Origin: Phycisphaerales bacterium
GTDB taxonomy: Bacteria > Planctomycetota > Phycisphaerae > Phycisphaerales > UBA1924
Assembly (NCBI GenBank): GCA_035627955.1
Contig: DASPKU010000006.1
Span: 248,001 to 312,000 of the forward strand
Reading direction: 5' to 3'
Length of the DNA: 64,000 bases
Under the pieces are notes generated by a model, which was not told the origin of the DNA, did no database searches, and saw only the letters and a program-made list of their open reading frames with translations. Below are positions 26,168 to 35,212 of the stretch, piece after piece. The position numbers and the translations under genes are program-made. The stretch's first letter is position 1. The number at the start of each line of letters is the position of its first letter.

Positions 26168-26950
26168 TCACTTGCCCAGAGGCGTGGTCACGTGATGCTC
26201 CGCCTGGCGGTGTCCCTGCCCTGTGGAGACGCGCACGATGCGCCCGTCGTCCATCTCCGCGATGCGGTCGGCAAACTCAAAGATGCGCTGGTCGTGGGTG
26301 ACGACCACAAGCGAAAGGTCCTGGCCCTCGGCTACTTCGCGCAGCAGCTCCATCACGCGCTGGCCGGTGGCGTGGTCCAGGGCGCTGGTGGGCTCGTCGC
26401 ACACGAGGATCTTGGGGTTGTGCACCAGGGCGCGGGCGATCGCGACCCGCTGCTGCTGGCCGCCCGAGAGGCGCGTGGGCAGGTCGTTGGTGCGGTCGCC
26501 CAGCCCCACACGGGCGAGGAGGACCTTGGCCTTCTCCACCGCCTCAGCTCGTTTGACGCCGTTGATCAGCAGCGGCACGCCCACGTTCTCTGCGATGGTG
26601 AGCGTGGGGATGAGGTTGAACGCCTGGAACACGAAGCCGACGTTCTCGGCGCGGAACTTCGTGCGGTCGCTGTTGCTGATGCTGTTGTAATCGGTGCCGA
26701 GCACCGCGCACTCGCCCCCGTCGCGTTCCAGCACGCCCGCGATGACCGAGATCAGCGTGGTCTTGCCGCAGCCCGAGGGGCCGACGAGCATCAGCAGCTC
26801 GCCCTGCGCGACGTCGAGGTCAACGCCACGGAGGGCACGCACGGCCATGGCGCCATCACCGTAGGTCTTGGTCACGGCGCGGCAGCGCACCACGAGCGGC
26901 ACGGGCGATTCGCCCCCATGGCTCAGGATGGCTCCATACACGATGGACAC
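26168..26950 (-). CDS. ABC transporter ATP-binding protein, MacB/LolD type
   Basis: 260 aa from GTG at 26950, with GGAGG six bases upstream; GTG at 26971 is the alternative. Walker A LVGPSGCGKTTLISVI, Q-loop FVFQAFNLIPTLT, signature LSGGQQQRVAIARAL, Walker [13 protein letters not shown] and the H-switch VVVTHDQ are all intact. The sequence type fits the MacB/LolD/FtsE group that serves lipoprotein or efflux permeases. The permease is not encoded nearby. It lies 144 nt upstream of an outer-membrane efflux gene, and the two may belong to one exporter. Confidence 0.9.
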   Translation of the reverse strand: MSIVYGAILSHGGESPVPLVVRCRAVTKTYGDGAMAVRALRGVDLDVAQGELLMLVGPSGCGKTTLISVIAGVLERDGGECAVLGTDYNSISNSDRTKFRAENVGFVFQAFNLIPTLTIAENVGVPLLINGVKRAEAVEKAKVLLARVGLGDRTNDLPTRLSGGQQQRVAIARALVHNPKILVCDEPTSALDHATGQRVMELLREVAEGQDLSLVVVTHDQRIFEFADRIAEMDDGRIVRVSTGQGHRQAEHHVTTPLGK

Positions 26951-27034
26951 GCGGGCCTCCGGCACTACCACTTCGCGGACGATAGTCCGGAGGATTCACC
27001 TGTGCGGGCAGGCCCCGGTGTGCCCTGCGCGAAG

Positions 27035-27637
27035 TCACACGCCCGGAAGGAGTTCGTAGAAGCCCTGGCCGGTGTAGCGGAGCTTGTTCTGCTTCACGAG
27101 CTCGTCCCAGACCTCCTTGGGGAACTGGTCGGGGGGGATGATGGCGGTGATCTCCGACTTCTTGCCGCCGGTCATGGCGCGGGGAGCGAGGCGGGACTCG
27201 TCGTTGAGGATGGTGAGCTTGAGGCGCTTCTTGAAGGCGGTAAGGGCCGACTTGAGCATCTCGGGGGGGATGTCGGATGTCGGGCCTCCGGCATCGGCCG
27301 TGGGTGTGACGGCCGCTGCCGGTGCGGTGGGTGCCGGTGTCTGCGGGGGCCCCTTGGAAACGTCGCCCTTCGAGTTCGCCAGCTCGTTGACGATGCGGGC
27401 GAGCTCTTCGAGGTTCTTCTCGGCGACCAGCTTCTGCACGCGCGCGGGGTTGGCGGTGGTCTTGGCGAGGAACTCCTTCGCCTTCGCCCACAGCCGCCCG
27501 ACCTCCTTCTCGCTCTTGGTGATGGCGAGGTCGGAGACGATGCTGGAGAGCTTGGACACAAAGATCGTGTCGCGGTTCTCGTAGTACCCGCGGACGACCT
27601 TCTGCTGGTAGTTGCTGAGGTATTCGCCTTTGGCCAT
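27035..27637 (-). CDS. Conserved-looking hypothetical protein
   Basis: 200 aa. The N-terminal half is helical and Lys/Glu-rich (GEYLSNYQQKVVRGYYENRDT, then SKLSSIVSDLAITKSEKEV). A Pro/Ala/Thr-rich linker (about 95-120) leads to a C-terminal domain ending in PDQFPKEVWDELVKQNKLRY and TGQGFYELLPGV. No signal peptide or membrane segment. The gene precedes the ABC ATPase on the same strand with an 84-nt gap. I do not recognise a characterised family. Confidence 0.75.
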   Translation of the reverse strand: MAKGEYLSNYQQKVVRGYYENRDTIFVSKLSSIVSDLAITKSEKEVGRLWAKAKEFLAKTTANPARVQKLVAEKNLEELARIVNELANSKGDVSKGPPQTPAPTAPAAAVTPTADAGGPTSDIPPEMLKSALTAFKKRLKLTILNDESRLAPRAMTGGKKSEITAIIPPDQFPKEVWDELVKQNKLRYTGQGFYELLPGV

Positions 27638-27670
27638 GGCGTATTGAAGGCGCGGTCTGCGAGGCGCGGA

Positions 27671-28072
27671 TCATGGCTCCAGGTGCAGGGACCTCACCAT
27701 GGACCAAATGTCACGGACTTCAGCGGCAACCAGGCTTCCAGCGGTGAAGGTGGCCAGCACAAAGTCGCGGCCGTCAGCGAGGTGCCAGATGAGGGTGTGA
27801 AACTCACCCTCGAGGCACTGGACGAATCCATAGCGGCCCATCGTGCAAGCACCCGCCTCGCTTGCCTTGATCTCCATCGAGTGATGTTTCGCGAGTGCGA
27901 CACCGAGCTCAATGAGATCGTCATTAGTGGCGTAGGGGACCACTCCTGATTCGTACTCCGCGACGGAGATTTGGAAGGCGCCGATGCCGTCAGGTCGTGC
28001 ATAGGTCAACGGACAATCATGCTCGTTCATGACTGCCCAGCCATCCGCGGGGTGGATGACGATTCGTTTCAA
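27671..28072 (-). CDS. Hypothetical protein downstream of the cobalamin adenosyltransferase gene
   Basis: 133 aa from TTG at 28072, with GGAGAG just upstream; a GTG at 28126 would overlap the preceding gene. Single compact domain with YARPDGIGAFQISVAEYESG, GVALAKHHSMEIKASEAG and FHTLIWHLADGRDFVLATFT, the pattern of small immunity- or DUF-type alpha/beta proteins. No recognised catalytic motif. Same strand and 23 nt after the adenosyltransferase stop. Confidence 0.65.
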   Translation of the reverse strand: MKRIVIHPADGWAVMNEHDCPLTYARPDGIGAFQISVAEYESGVVPYATNDDLIELGVALAKHHSMEIKASEAGACTMGRYGFVQCLEGEFHTLIWHLADGRDFVLATFTAGSLVAAEVRDIWSMVRSLHLEP

Positions 28073-28095
28073 CGAGCGCTCTCCGCGATGATGGT

Positions 28096-28710
28096 CTAGC
28101 CCCGTCGATTCGCCCCCGGCACCCACAGCACATCGAGCTTCCCATTCTCGTTCGCCACCCGCCCCAGCACGAACAGCAGGTCGCTCAGCCGGTTGAGGTA
28201 CTTGATGGCCTCCGCGTTGACGCCCTCCGGCTCGCGGGCCAGCAGGGCCACCGCCAGCCGCTCGGCGCGGCGCGAGATCGTGCGGGCCAGGTGCAGGTTG
28301 GCAGCGAGTGGTGTGCCGCCTGGCAGCACGAAGCTCGTCAGCGGCGCGAGGTGGTCGTTGAACTCATCGATCGTGCGCTCCAGGCGCAGCGTCTGGGCTT
28401 CCACGATCCGCAGGGCGGTGCCGGGGTTCTGCCGCTCCTTGGCTGTATACGGGGTCGCCAGATCGGCACCGAGGTCAAACAGGTCGTGCTGAATCGCCTG
28501 GAGCACCTCGCGCACGCGCCCCCCACGCACGGCTGCTGGCAAGCTGTCGTTTGCGTGCAGCACGCACAGGCCCACGGCCGCGTTGGTCTCGTCCACCGTG
28601 CCGTAGCACTCCACCCGGAGGTCGTCCTTGCGGACGCGGGCGCCCGTGACCAGGCCGGTGGTGCCGTCGTCGCCCGTCTTCGTGTATATCTTGGTGAGCT
28701 TGATGGACAT
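28096..28710 (-). CDS. Cob(I)alamin adenosyltransferase, PduO/MMAB type
   Basis: 204 aa from ATG at 28710. Transfers the adenosyl group of ATP to cob(I)alamin to form coenzyme B12. Diagnostic segments: N-terminal KIYTKTGDDGTTGLVTGARVRKDD (ATP site, read as KIYTKTGDDGTTGL then VTGARVRKDD), ECYGTVDETNAAVGL, LFDLGADLATP, and RTISRRAERLAVAL with YLNRLSDLLFVLGR in the C-terminal helices. The start region overlaps divergently with the start region of recJ. Confidence 0.93.
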   Translation of the reverse strand: MSIKLTKIYTKTGDDGTTGLVTGARVRKDDLRVECYGTVDETNAAVGLCVLHANDSLPAAVRGGRVREVLQAIQHDLFDLGADLATPYTAKERQNPGTALRIVEAQTLRLERTIDEFNDHLAPLTSFVLPGGTPLAANLHLARTISRRAERLAVALLAREPEGVNAEAIKYLNRLSDLLFVLGRVANENGKLDVLWVPGANRRG

Positions 28711-28735
28711 GGAGCGGTCCTCGGAGGAGAGGCGA

Positions 28736-30523
28736 TTGGCAACGGAGTGCGCAGCTGAACCCGGTACGAACCCTGCGTCCACCACGGTACGCGGCCTCCT
28801 GAAGCGCTGGAAGCGGCGAGGGAGTGGGGGAGCGGCGGGTGTGTCGCTGCTGGCCCGCGTGTTCGCGGCCCGAGGGCTGACCGACGCCGCGGCATGCGAA
28901 GCCTTCCTCAACCCCACCCTGCGGCAGCTGCACAACCCGTCGCTGATGCCGAACCTGGACCGCGCGGCCGAGCGCCTGCTGGCGGCCGCGAAGGCCGGCG
29001 AACCGATCGTGATCTACGGGGATTACGACGTGGACGGCATCACGGCAACGGCAATCCTGTACCACACGCTGAAGGCGATTGTCCCAGAGTGCAATCTCCG
29101 GACGTACGTTCCGCACCGCCTCGAGGAGGGGTACGGCCTGAACGCGGAGGCGATCGCGGAACTTGCCGCAGGTGGGGCGAAGGTGATCGTGTCCGTGGAC
29201 TGCGGCATCACGGCCACCGGGCCGGCCGTGGTGGCGCGGGCCGCGGGCGTGGACCTGATCGTCACCGACCACCACAATCTGCCCGGCGACGGCGCATTCC
29301 CGGATGCGTACGCGCTGGTGCATCCGCGCCTGCCGGGGTCGGCGTACCCCTTCGGCGAGCTCTGCGGCGCGGGAGTGGCGTACAAGCTCGCGTGGCGGCT
29401 GTGCACGCTCGCGTGCGGCAGTGAGCGCGTGAGCGAGCCGCTGCGGAACCTGTTGTGCACCGACCTGCTCGCGCTCGCCTCGCTGGGCGTGATCGCCGAC
29501 ATCGTGCCGCTGGTGGGCGAGAACCGCGTGATGGCGTTCTACGGCCTGCGGCAGATCCGCCACAGCTACATGGAAGGCTTGAAGGCACTGGTCGCCGCGG
29601 CCGGGCTCGACGGCGAGAAGGTGGGGGAGGAGGACGTCGGCTTCAAGCTCGGCCCGCGCCTGAACGCCTGCGGGCGGATGGGGCACGCGCGCGAGGCGGT
29701 CGAACTGCTCACCACCGCGACCGGCGCCCGCGCCACCGAGATCGCCGAGGAGCTCACGCGCAAGAACGAGGAGCGGCGGCGCGTGGAGCGGGAGATCTTC
29801 GAGCAGGCCTGCCAGATGGTCGAGTGGGAGGGCATGCACCGCGATGACCGGCGCGCGATCGTGCTCAGCCACGCGGACTGGAATCCGGGCGTCGTCGGCA
29901 TCGTGTGCTCGCGGTTGGTCGAGCGGTTCGGCCGGCCCACGATCCTGATGCGCGAGCACGACGGCGAGTGCCACGGCTCGGGGCGGTCGATCGACGGGTA
30001 CAGCCTGCACGCGGGGCTGGAGCACTGCGCGGGGCACCTCAAGAGCTTCGGCGGGCACGACATGGCCGCGGGGCTGAAGCTGGAATCCTCGCGGATGCGC
30101 GAGTTCGTGGACGCATTCATCGCGCACGCAAACGAGCGGATCGCGGTGGAGGAGCTCACCGGAGCGGTCGGGTACGACACCGATGCCGACATCGGCGAGC
30201 TGACGACCACTGAGGTGCAGCAGCTGCTGCGGCTGGCGCCGTTCGGGCGCGAGAACCCTTCGATAAGGCTGCGCATCCCTGCGGCCCGCATCGCGGGGCG
30301 GGCGCAGACCATGGGCAAGAACAACAAGCACCTGTTGTTCCAGCTCTCGAGCTCGGCCGGGTCCATGCGGTGGCTGCGGGTGGTGGGCTGGAACTGGGCC
30401 GACCGCATTGACGAGGTGCCCGCGGGGCGTGTGGTGGATGTTCTCATCGCGCCCAAGCTCAACGAGTGGCAGGGGAACGCGCGGGTCGAGGCGGAGCTGA
30501 TCGACCTGCGACCGGCAGATTGA
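28736..30523 (+). CDS. recJ: Single-stranded-DNA-specific exonuclease RecJ
   Basis: 595 aa from TTG at 28736, which has GGAGGAGAGG directly upstream; ATG at 28703 or 28709 would overlap the divergent adenosyltransferase start. 5'-3' exonuclease acting on single-stranded DNA in recombination and repair. DHH-domain motifs: YGDYDVDGITATAI, VSVDCGITA, VTDHHNLPG and VHPRLPGSAYPFGELCGAGV. The DHHA1 domain has GSGRSIDGYSLHAGL and FGGHDMAAGL. The C-terminal OB-like region ends VLIAPKLNEWQGNARVEAEL. Confidence 0.95.
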   Translation: MATECAAEPGTNPASTTVRGLLKRWKRRGSGGAAGVSLLARVFAARGLTDAAACEAFLNPTLRQLHNPSLMPNLDRAAERLLAAAKAGEPIVIYGDYDVDGITATAILYHTLKAIVPECNLRTYVPHRLEEGYGLNAEAIAELAAGGAKVIVSVDCGITATGPAVVARAAGVDLIVTDHHNLPGDGAFPDAYALVHPRLPGSAYPFGELCGAGVAYKLAWRLCTLACGSERVSEPLRNLLCTDLLALASLGVIADIVPLVGENRVMAFYGLRQIRHSYMEGLKALVAAAGLDGEKVGEEDVGFKLGPRLNACGRMGHAREAVELLTTATGARATEIAEELTRKNEERRRVEREIFEQACQMVEWEGMHRDDRRAIVLSHADWNPGVVGIVCSRLVERFGRPTILMREHDGECHGSGRSIDGYSLHAGLEHCAGHLKSFGGHDMAAGLKLESSRMREFVDAFIAHANERIAVEELTGAVGYDTDADIGELTTTEVQQLLRLAPFGRENPSIRLRIPAARIAGRAQTMGKNNKHLLFQLSSSAGSMRWLRVVGWNWADRIDEVPAGRVVDVLIAPKLNEWQGNARVEAELIDLRPAD

Positions 30524-30628
30524 GGGTGTCGCGCGACGCACGCCCGGTAAGAACGGCCGTTCTGCGTGAGCCGCGACGGTAGCGGCCGCAACTTGAAGTG
30601 CCTGCCGGCCGCGGATCGATACAGAGGT

Positions 30629-30898
30629 ATGCCGTTCATCGGGCCCACCTCAGGCGTGCCCGGCCCCGGCAATGTCGGGCGAGGGCTATTCCGTCCGCAG
30701 GGCGCGTCGGGCAAGCAGGTCAAGGCTAAGGACGAGGTGGTGACCGGCGCTGATTCGGTCGAACTCGATCGCGCGGTGCACGGCCTCAGCTCCAACGAGC
30801 AGGAAGATGCCCGCGAGGACCACCAGAAGGGCGGCTACACGCCGGACGGCAAGCCGACGAAGTCGGACCAGAAGCCGAGGCTCGACCTCGCCGGTTGA
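30629..30898 (+). CDS. Small hydrophilic protein, function unknown
   Basis: 89 aa from ATG at 30629, with AGAGG close upstream; an in-frame ATG at 30566 would add 21 residues. The product starts MPFIGPTSGVPGPGNVGRGL, then has KDEVVTGADSVELDRAVHGL and NEQEDAREDHQKGGY. It looks coding because of its balanced composition and mixed charge, and I recall similar short proteins in related planctomycetes. No enzymatic motif. Confidence 0.6.
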   Translation: MPFIGPTSGVPGPGNVGRGLFRPQGASGKQVKAKDEVVTGADSVELDRAVHGLSSNEQEDAREDHQKGGYTPDGKPTKSDQKPRLDLAG

Positions 30899-30923
30899 GC
30901 GGCCCGCGTCCGCATGACAAGCT

Positions 30924-32285
30924 TCAAGCGGCCTTCTTACGTGTGGTCGTGCCTGTCCGCGGCTTGCGCTTGGAGACGGGCTTCTTGGCTTTCGCAGGAG
31001 CGGCGGTCGTTTCATCGCTCGCGACACGGGCCTGCACCGGCGTGGCTACCGGCAACCCGAAGCTCTCTGCCCGGCGCACGCGCTCGAGCATGCGGAAGAC
31101 CTCCATCAGCAATCGGCGGTCCTGGTCCCGCCCGATCAGCAGCGAGCTGAACCGCATGTCCTCCAACAGGTCGTCGCGGAAGTAGGGGACGCGGCTCGCC
31201 GGCATCGTTGAAACCAGCATGCAGATGCCCGCGGCCAGCCGCCCGATGGTCAGCGGCCCGGGATGGCCGTGCTCGAGCTCGGAGACGATGAAGGCCTCCT
31301 GTGTGGTCGCAGAGATGAGCTGGTTGTCGCGGAGCATGCGGTCGGCACGCTCCAGCGCGTCCAGGCCCGCCGAGTCCTCGGTCATGCTCACGCGCACCGC
31401 GGCCAGGCGGAGCATCGTCTGCGCTTCATCGCCACTCAGCCGCCCGCACACGTCCATTCCGCTGATGCGGGAGCGGTCGTCAGGCCAGTTGGGACTGGTG
31501 GCGAGGTGAGCGCCCAGCACGCGCGAGGCCGCGCGGCTTGCATCGCTCACGGGGGCGAAGGTGAGGTAGTACGAGAGGGCCTGGAGGGAGACGGAGAGCG
31601 TATCGATTTCACCCGGCGTGTCGCCCGAGCCCTGGAACGGGCGGCGCCCCTTGACACGGTCATCGTTGGTCAGGCGGGCCGGGTACCGTGAGAGCAGGGC
31701 GGCGGTATCGATCAGGGCGCGTACGAGGCGGGCGTCGTCGTTCGTGATGTCATTGAGCGTAACGCGGGCCGGGTCGAGGCGGGCGGGGAACGTCGCGGGG
31801 TAGCTGAGCGGGCAAGGGACCGACCAGTCGAACCACGCGGCGTCCAGGTCCGGGCTCTCGCAGACCTCGATCGAGAGCCCCTTGTCCGCGTGCCGACGCA
31901 GGACAGCATCCAGCACATGGTCGCGGCAGAGCGACGCGTCCGGCTCCTCGCTGTCGAGCGTCTCCCACTCAGTCACGAACAGACCCTGCGACTGCGTGAG
32001 GAACCGCGACCACGCGCCCGGCGACACGATGCCGATGCGCAGCGGGCGTGAAGGCCAGTTCGACTCGTCGATGCGGCTGGTCGACTGCCGGGCGCAGGTA
32101 GCGTCGTCGGTAGTCTGCACAAACGAGGCTAGTTCCGAGAACGCACGAACCGAGCGCCCGATCAGGGACATTACGCCGCGGGAGGCCCAGTTGGTCGGCC
32201 AGCGCGGCCCCGGGCTGGGCATGAGGTGCCCGCCGGAAAAGACGTTGGGTCCGGGGAGACCGCCGTTCTCGGGTGTGGGGCTCAT
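30924..32285 (-). CDS. Hypothetical protein with basic C-terminal tail
   Basis: 453 aa from ATG at 32285, with AAGG upstream. Soluble, mainly helical. Recognisable landmarks are FAPVSDASRAASRVLGAHLA and ISGMDVCGRLSGDEAQTMLR in the middle, and a Lys/Ala/Thr-rich tail (AKAKKPVSKRKPRTGTTTRK) resembling nucleic-acid-binding histone-like tails. N-terminal 40 residues are Pro/Gly-rich. No family recognised. Converges with the preceding small gene, with 25 nt between stops. Confidence 0.75.
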   Translation of the reverse strand: MSPTPENGGLPGPNVFSGGHLMPSPGPRWPTNWASRGVMSLIGRSVRAFSELASFVQTTDDATCARQSTSRIDESNWPSRPLRIGIVSPGAWSRFLTQSQGLFVTEWETLDSEEPDASLCRDHVLDAVLRRHADKGLSIEVCESPDLDAAWFDWSVPCPLSYPATFPARLDPARVTLNDITNDDARLVRALIDTAALLSRYPARLTNDDRVKGRRPFQGSGDTPGEIDTLSVSLQALSYYLTFAPVSDASRAASRVLGAHLATSPNWPDDRSRISGMDVCGRLSGDEAQTMLRLAAVRVSMTEDSAGLDALERADRMLRDNQLISATTQEAFIVSELEHGHPGPLTIGRLAAGICMLVSTMPASRVPYFRDDLLEDMRFSSLLIGRDQDRRLLMEVFRMLERVRRAESFGLPVATPVQARVASDETTAAPAKAKKPVSKRKPRTGTTTRKKAA

Positions 32286-32396
32286 GCGACCTTGGGATCG
32301 GACGCTCACACCCACCCGTTGAGCCGGACATACCCATATGAGGAACGGTCCGGCCGACCCTGCGACCCATGCCGTGCGTGCCGACTCGGTAAGGGT

Positions 32397-32918
32397 TTAG
32401 GGCTTGGGAGGCGGCACAATCCCGCCGGCGCCCCCCGGAGTCATGATCGATGGGCCACCGCCGCCGGCGCTCTTGATCCGCCCTTCCTGCACGGCCTTGG
32501 CGACCGCCTTGCTCATCTCGACGAAGTCCATCCGCAGCTGCGAGACGATCTTGGTCAGGAACTTCTGCTCCTGATCGCTCAGGTTGTTCTTCGTCTTCTC
32601 CTCGAGCACCGCCAGCATGTCGATGTGCAGCTTCGCGTACTCGAGCGACACCATGGCCTGCCCGGTCTGGGGGTCGGGGTAATAACCGAGGTACGACATC
32701 GCCTGCGTCGCCAGCAGCCCGACGAGGTCCTGGAACCCGACCTCCTGCGGCAGTTCGCCCTCGCCCTGACCGGCGGCCCCCCCGGCGGCGGCCCCCGGCC
32801 CGGGTGCGGCGGCCTTGGGAGCAGCGGCCGCGGCCTTCTGCGCGAGGCGCTCTTTCTCGGCCTGGGCCTGGCTCTTCCAGTCGGTGTCGATGATCAGTTT
32901 GGGTTCCTCGCCGGCCAT
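32397..32918 (-). CDS. DUF1844 domain protein
   Basis: 173 aa from ATG at 32918, behind AAAGGAG. An N-terminal acidic/basic segment (MAGEEPKLIIDTDWKSQAQ) and an Ala/Pro/Gly linker precede the DUF1844 helices. The DUF1844 core reads FQDLVGLLATQAMSYLGYYP, then YAKLHIDMLAVLEEKTKNNL and SDQEQKFLTKIVSQLRMDFV. Ends in a Gly/Pro tail. Function unknown; DUF1844 proteins are common in planctomycetes. Divergent from the parvulin-like lipoprotein gene. Confidence 0.85.
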   Translation of the reverse strand: MAGEEPKLIIDTDWKSQAQAEKERLAQKAAAAAPKAAAPGPGAAAGGAAGQGEGELPQEVGFQDLVGLLATQAMSYLGYYPDPQTGQAMVSLEYAKLHIDMLAVLEEKTKNNLSDQEQKFLTKIVSQLRMDFVEMSKAVAKAVQEGRIKSAGGGGPSIMTPGGAGGIVPPPKP

Positions 32919-33029
32919 GCGTGCTCCTTTCCCCGATGGTAGGGGGCGGGGGCAGGGCCGGTTCTCGGGCCCATCCAGCCGGTGAAGTGTGTACGCTGTG
33001 CCCGGCGCGGAGCGCCCAAGGGAATGAGC

Positions 33030-34310
33030 ATGGGACGACACGGAGCGGTCTTGGTGGTGGCGGCGGGTCTGGCCGCGGCATTGGCTGGGTGCGGCGGCGG
33101 GTCCGGTTCGCCGACGGTGCGGGGTTCGCGCCCGCTCGCCCCCGCCGACTTCGCGGGTTCGGGGGAAGCGGTGGCCGTGCAGCCTCCGCCGCTGCAGCAG
33201 GCCAACTCCCCGGCCGCCGAACCTCAGCTGCCTGTCGTCACCGGTCCTGTCGCCGCCAGCGAGGGCGTCATGAACATTACCGCGCGGCCGGGGCCGCCCC
33301 GCTCGACGACACCGGTCAACGCAAGCGGCTCGCCCGTTCTCGTTGACGCCAAGATCGGCGACATTAACGGCAAGCCCGTGTTCGCCTCCCGCTTCCTCGC
33401 CACCCGCGCCGACCTGCTCCGCGCCCGCGCGGCAGAGCTGCGGCAGAAGGGCGGCCCGAACTGGAAGAACATTTGGCGGCAGGAGGTCGAGGCGGACTTC
33501 AAGACCGGCCTCAACTCGCTCATCAACGACGAACTGCTGCGGGCCGAGGCCATCGCCAACTTCACGCCCGAGCAGCGGGCCGGGTTCCTGAGGTTCATGG
33601 AGACGATCTCGGAAGACCTCGCGAGCAAGAACCGAGGCAGCATCACGGCCGCGTCGCAATCGCTCAAGGACCAGACGGTGCAGGAGTACCTCCGCGAAGC
33701 GGAGATCAAGCAGCTGGTCGGCTTCCAGCTGCAGAAGTCGGTGATCAACCGCGTGAACGTGAGCTGGCGCGATATCCGCCAGTGGTACGACACCCATCCC
33801 GAGCTCTACAACAAGCCGCCGAAGGCAAAGTTCCGGCTGGTGCAGATCTCGAACAGGAACCCCGATGCAATCGAGGCCTTCAAGCAGGCACTCGCCGAGG
33901 GCAAGCAGAAGTTCGAGGAGCTCGCCCGCAACCCCGCGAACGCCAACAAGCCCGAGGAGAGCGGCCTGGAGGAGAAGGAGCTCACCGGCGAGCGTTCCGC
34001 AATGGAGTTCTACGGCAACGCCGAGTTGAACAAGGCCGCGCAGACACTGGAGCCCGGTCAGACCGCGGGCCCCATTGCGTTCGGCTCCTACACCGCGTGG
34101 CTTCACCTGGAGGAGATCGTCAAGGAGAACCGCAGCCTCTACGACGAGCAGATCCGCATCGAGACCGGCCTCAAGGCGATCAAGATGCAGGCAGAGCACC
34201 AGAAGTACATGCAGCGGCTGCGTTCAAAGGCCACCGTCACGTCCGTGGACGAGATGGCCAAACGGCTGCTGGCGATCGCAGAAGAGCGCTACCTCCCGCG
34301 GGAGAACTGA
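33030..34310 (+). CDS. Lipoprotein, parvulin/SurA-like peptidyl-prolyl isomerase
   Basis: 426 aa from ATG at 33030, with AAGGGA at suitable spacing. Lipoprotein signal VVAAGLAAALAGCGGG. After a long Pro/Ala linker (to about 105), a SurA-N-like chaperone region follows: LINDELLRAEAIANFTPEQR, then REAEIKQLVGFQLQKSVI. A parvulin-like domain comes next (about 265-370; PPKAKFRLVQIS, LEPGQTAGPIAFGSYTAWLH). The typical GGDLGW motif is not obvious, so isomerase activity is uncertain. Likely an envelope folding factor. The yraN-type gene begins immediately after its stop. Confidence 0.82.
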   Translation: MGRHGAVLVVAAGLAAALAGCGGGSGSPTVRGSRPLAPADFAGSGEAVAVQPPPLQQANSPAAEPQLPVVTGPVAASEGVMNITARPGPPRSTTPVNASGSPVLVDAKIGDINGKPVFASRFLATRADLLRARAAELRQKGGPNWKNIWRQEVEADFKTGLNSLINDELLRAEAIANFTPEQRAGFLRFMETISEDLASKNRGSITAASQSLKDQTVQEYLREAEIKQLVGFQLQKSVINRVNVSWRDIRQWYDTHPELYNKPPKAKFRLVQISNRNPDAIEAFKQALAEGKQKFEELARNPANANKPEESGLEEKELTGERSAMEFYGNAELNKAAQTLEPGQTAGPIAFGSYTAWLHLEEIVKENRSLYDEQIRIETGLKAIKMQAEHQKYMQRLRSKATVTSVDEMAKRLLAIAEERYLPREN

Positions 34311-34763
34311 TTGACCGCCGCCGTCGCCAGCTCGCTGCGTCGGCTGCTCCGAGCGGTGGGCCTGGTGCGGGTCAGGGCGGGCGAGGCCACCACGCGGGAG
34401 CTCGGCACGATGGGGGAGCGTGCCGCGGCGGCGCACCTGCGCGGGCTGGGATTCGTGGTGCTGGGCCGCAATCTCAAGGTGCCGATGGGCGAAGCCGACC
34501 TGCTCTGCCGCGAGGGCGAGACGGTCGTGGTGGTGGAGGTTAAAACGCGACTGCGCCGGGAGGGCGCGCCCGAGCTCTCGAACCTGGTCGCCCCCGAAGC
34601 CAGCGTGACCGCGAAGAAGCGCCGCAAGCTGCTCACAATTGCGAAGCACCTGAAGCGGGCGAACCGCTGGCCGCGAGTGCGCATCGACGTGGTCGGAGTC
34701 GAGTATGACGCTGCAGGAGGCGAGCCCGTGATCCGGCACCACCCGGGCGTTGCGTGGGTTTGA
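34311..34763 (+). CDS. YraN family (UPF0102) endonuclease-fold protein
   Basis: 150 aa from TTG at 34311, adjacent to the stop of the previous gene, with GGGAG six bases upstream. The family core is clear: GERAAAAHLRGLGFVVLGRN, GEADLLCREGETVVVVEVKT (the D-x-n-(E/V)-x-K signature of a PD-(D/E)xK fold), then KKRRKLLTIAKHLK and VRIDVVGVEYD. Biochemical role is not well established. Converges on the HIT gene. Confidence 0.9.
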   Translation: MTAAVASSLRRLLRAVGLVRVRAGEATTRELGTMGERAAAAHLRGLGFVVLGRNLKVPMGEADLLCREGETVVVVEVKTRLRREGAPELSNLVAPEASVTAKKRRKLLTIAKHLKRANRWPRVRIDVVGVEYDAAGGEPVIRHHPGVAWV

Positions 34764-34766
34764 GGG

Positions 34767-35183
34767 TCAGAGCGCCGCGGCGATGCTCTTCGCGAGGGCC
34801 GCGCCCTCGCTGCCCTCGAGCTTATAGGGCTCCCAGTCGATTGTCAGCCCACTGCGGTCCGGCTCATCGAACCGCGGGATGATGTGAAAGTGCACGTGCG
34901 GAACCGCCTGGTGCGCCAGCGTGCCGTTGTTCTGCAGGATGTTGTACGCCGTCGCCCCTGTCGCCTTCATCACGGCCCGGCACAGGCGTGGCATGACACG
35001 ACCCAGCGCGGCCGCGGCCTCGTCGCCGAGCTGATCAAGCGTGACCTTCTCCTCCTTGGGCACCACCAGCGTGTGCCCGCGCGAGAGCGGGTTGATGTCG
35101 AGGAACGCGTACACCAGGTCGTCCTCGTACACCTTGTGAGAGGGGATCTCGCCCTTGATGATGCGGGTGAAGATGGTGGGCAT
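34767..35183 (-). CDS. HIT family protein
   Basis: 138 aa. A nucleotide hydrolase/transferase of the HINT group. Complete set of features: FTRIIKGEIPSHKVYEDD, AFLDINPLSRGHTLVVPK, YNILQNNGTLAHQAVPHVHFH with the His triad HVHFH, and IPRFDEPD. Full length for the family. Substrate unknown. Confidence 0.93.
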   Translation of the reverse strand: MPTIFTRIIKGEIPSHKVYEDDLVYAFLDINPLSRGHTLVVPKEEKVTLDQLGDEAAAALGRVMPRLCRAVMKATGATAYNILQNNGTLAHQAVPHVHFHIIPRFDEPDRSGLTIDWEPYKLEGSEGAALAKSIAAAL

Positions 35184-35212
35184 ATTCAGCAGTGTACCGC
35201 TAGAATCCGGGC

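Noticed and set aside
28711-28735. Cobalamin riboswitch before the adenosyltransferase gene
   Set aside because: There is no room: the start regions of the two divergent genes are 25 nt apart or overlap.
28475-30541. 688-aa minus-strand reading frame opposite recJ
   Set aside because: Arg/His/Pro/Leu-rich shadow of recJ, with no protein-like motifs.
32919-34199. Long upstream extension of the DUF1844 gene
   Set aside because: Overlaps the parvulin-like lipoprotein gene on the other strand; the ATG at 32918 has a good ribosome binding site.
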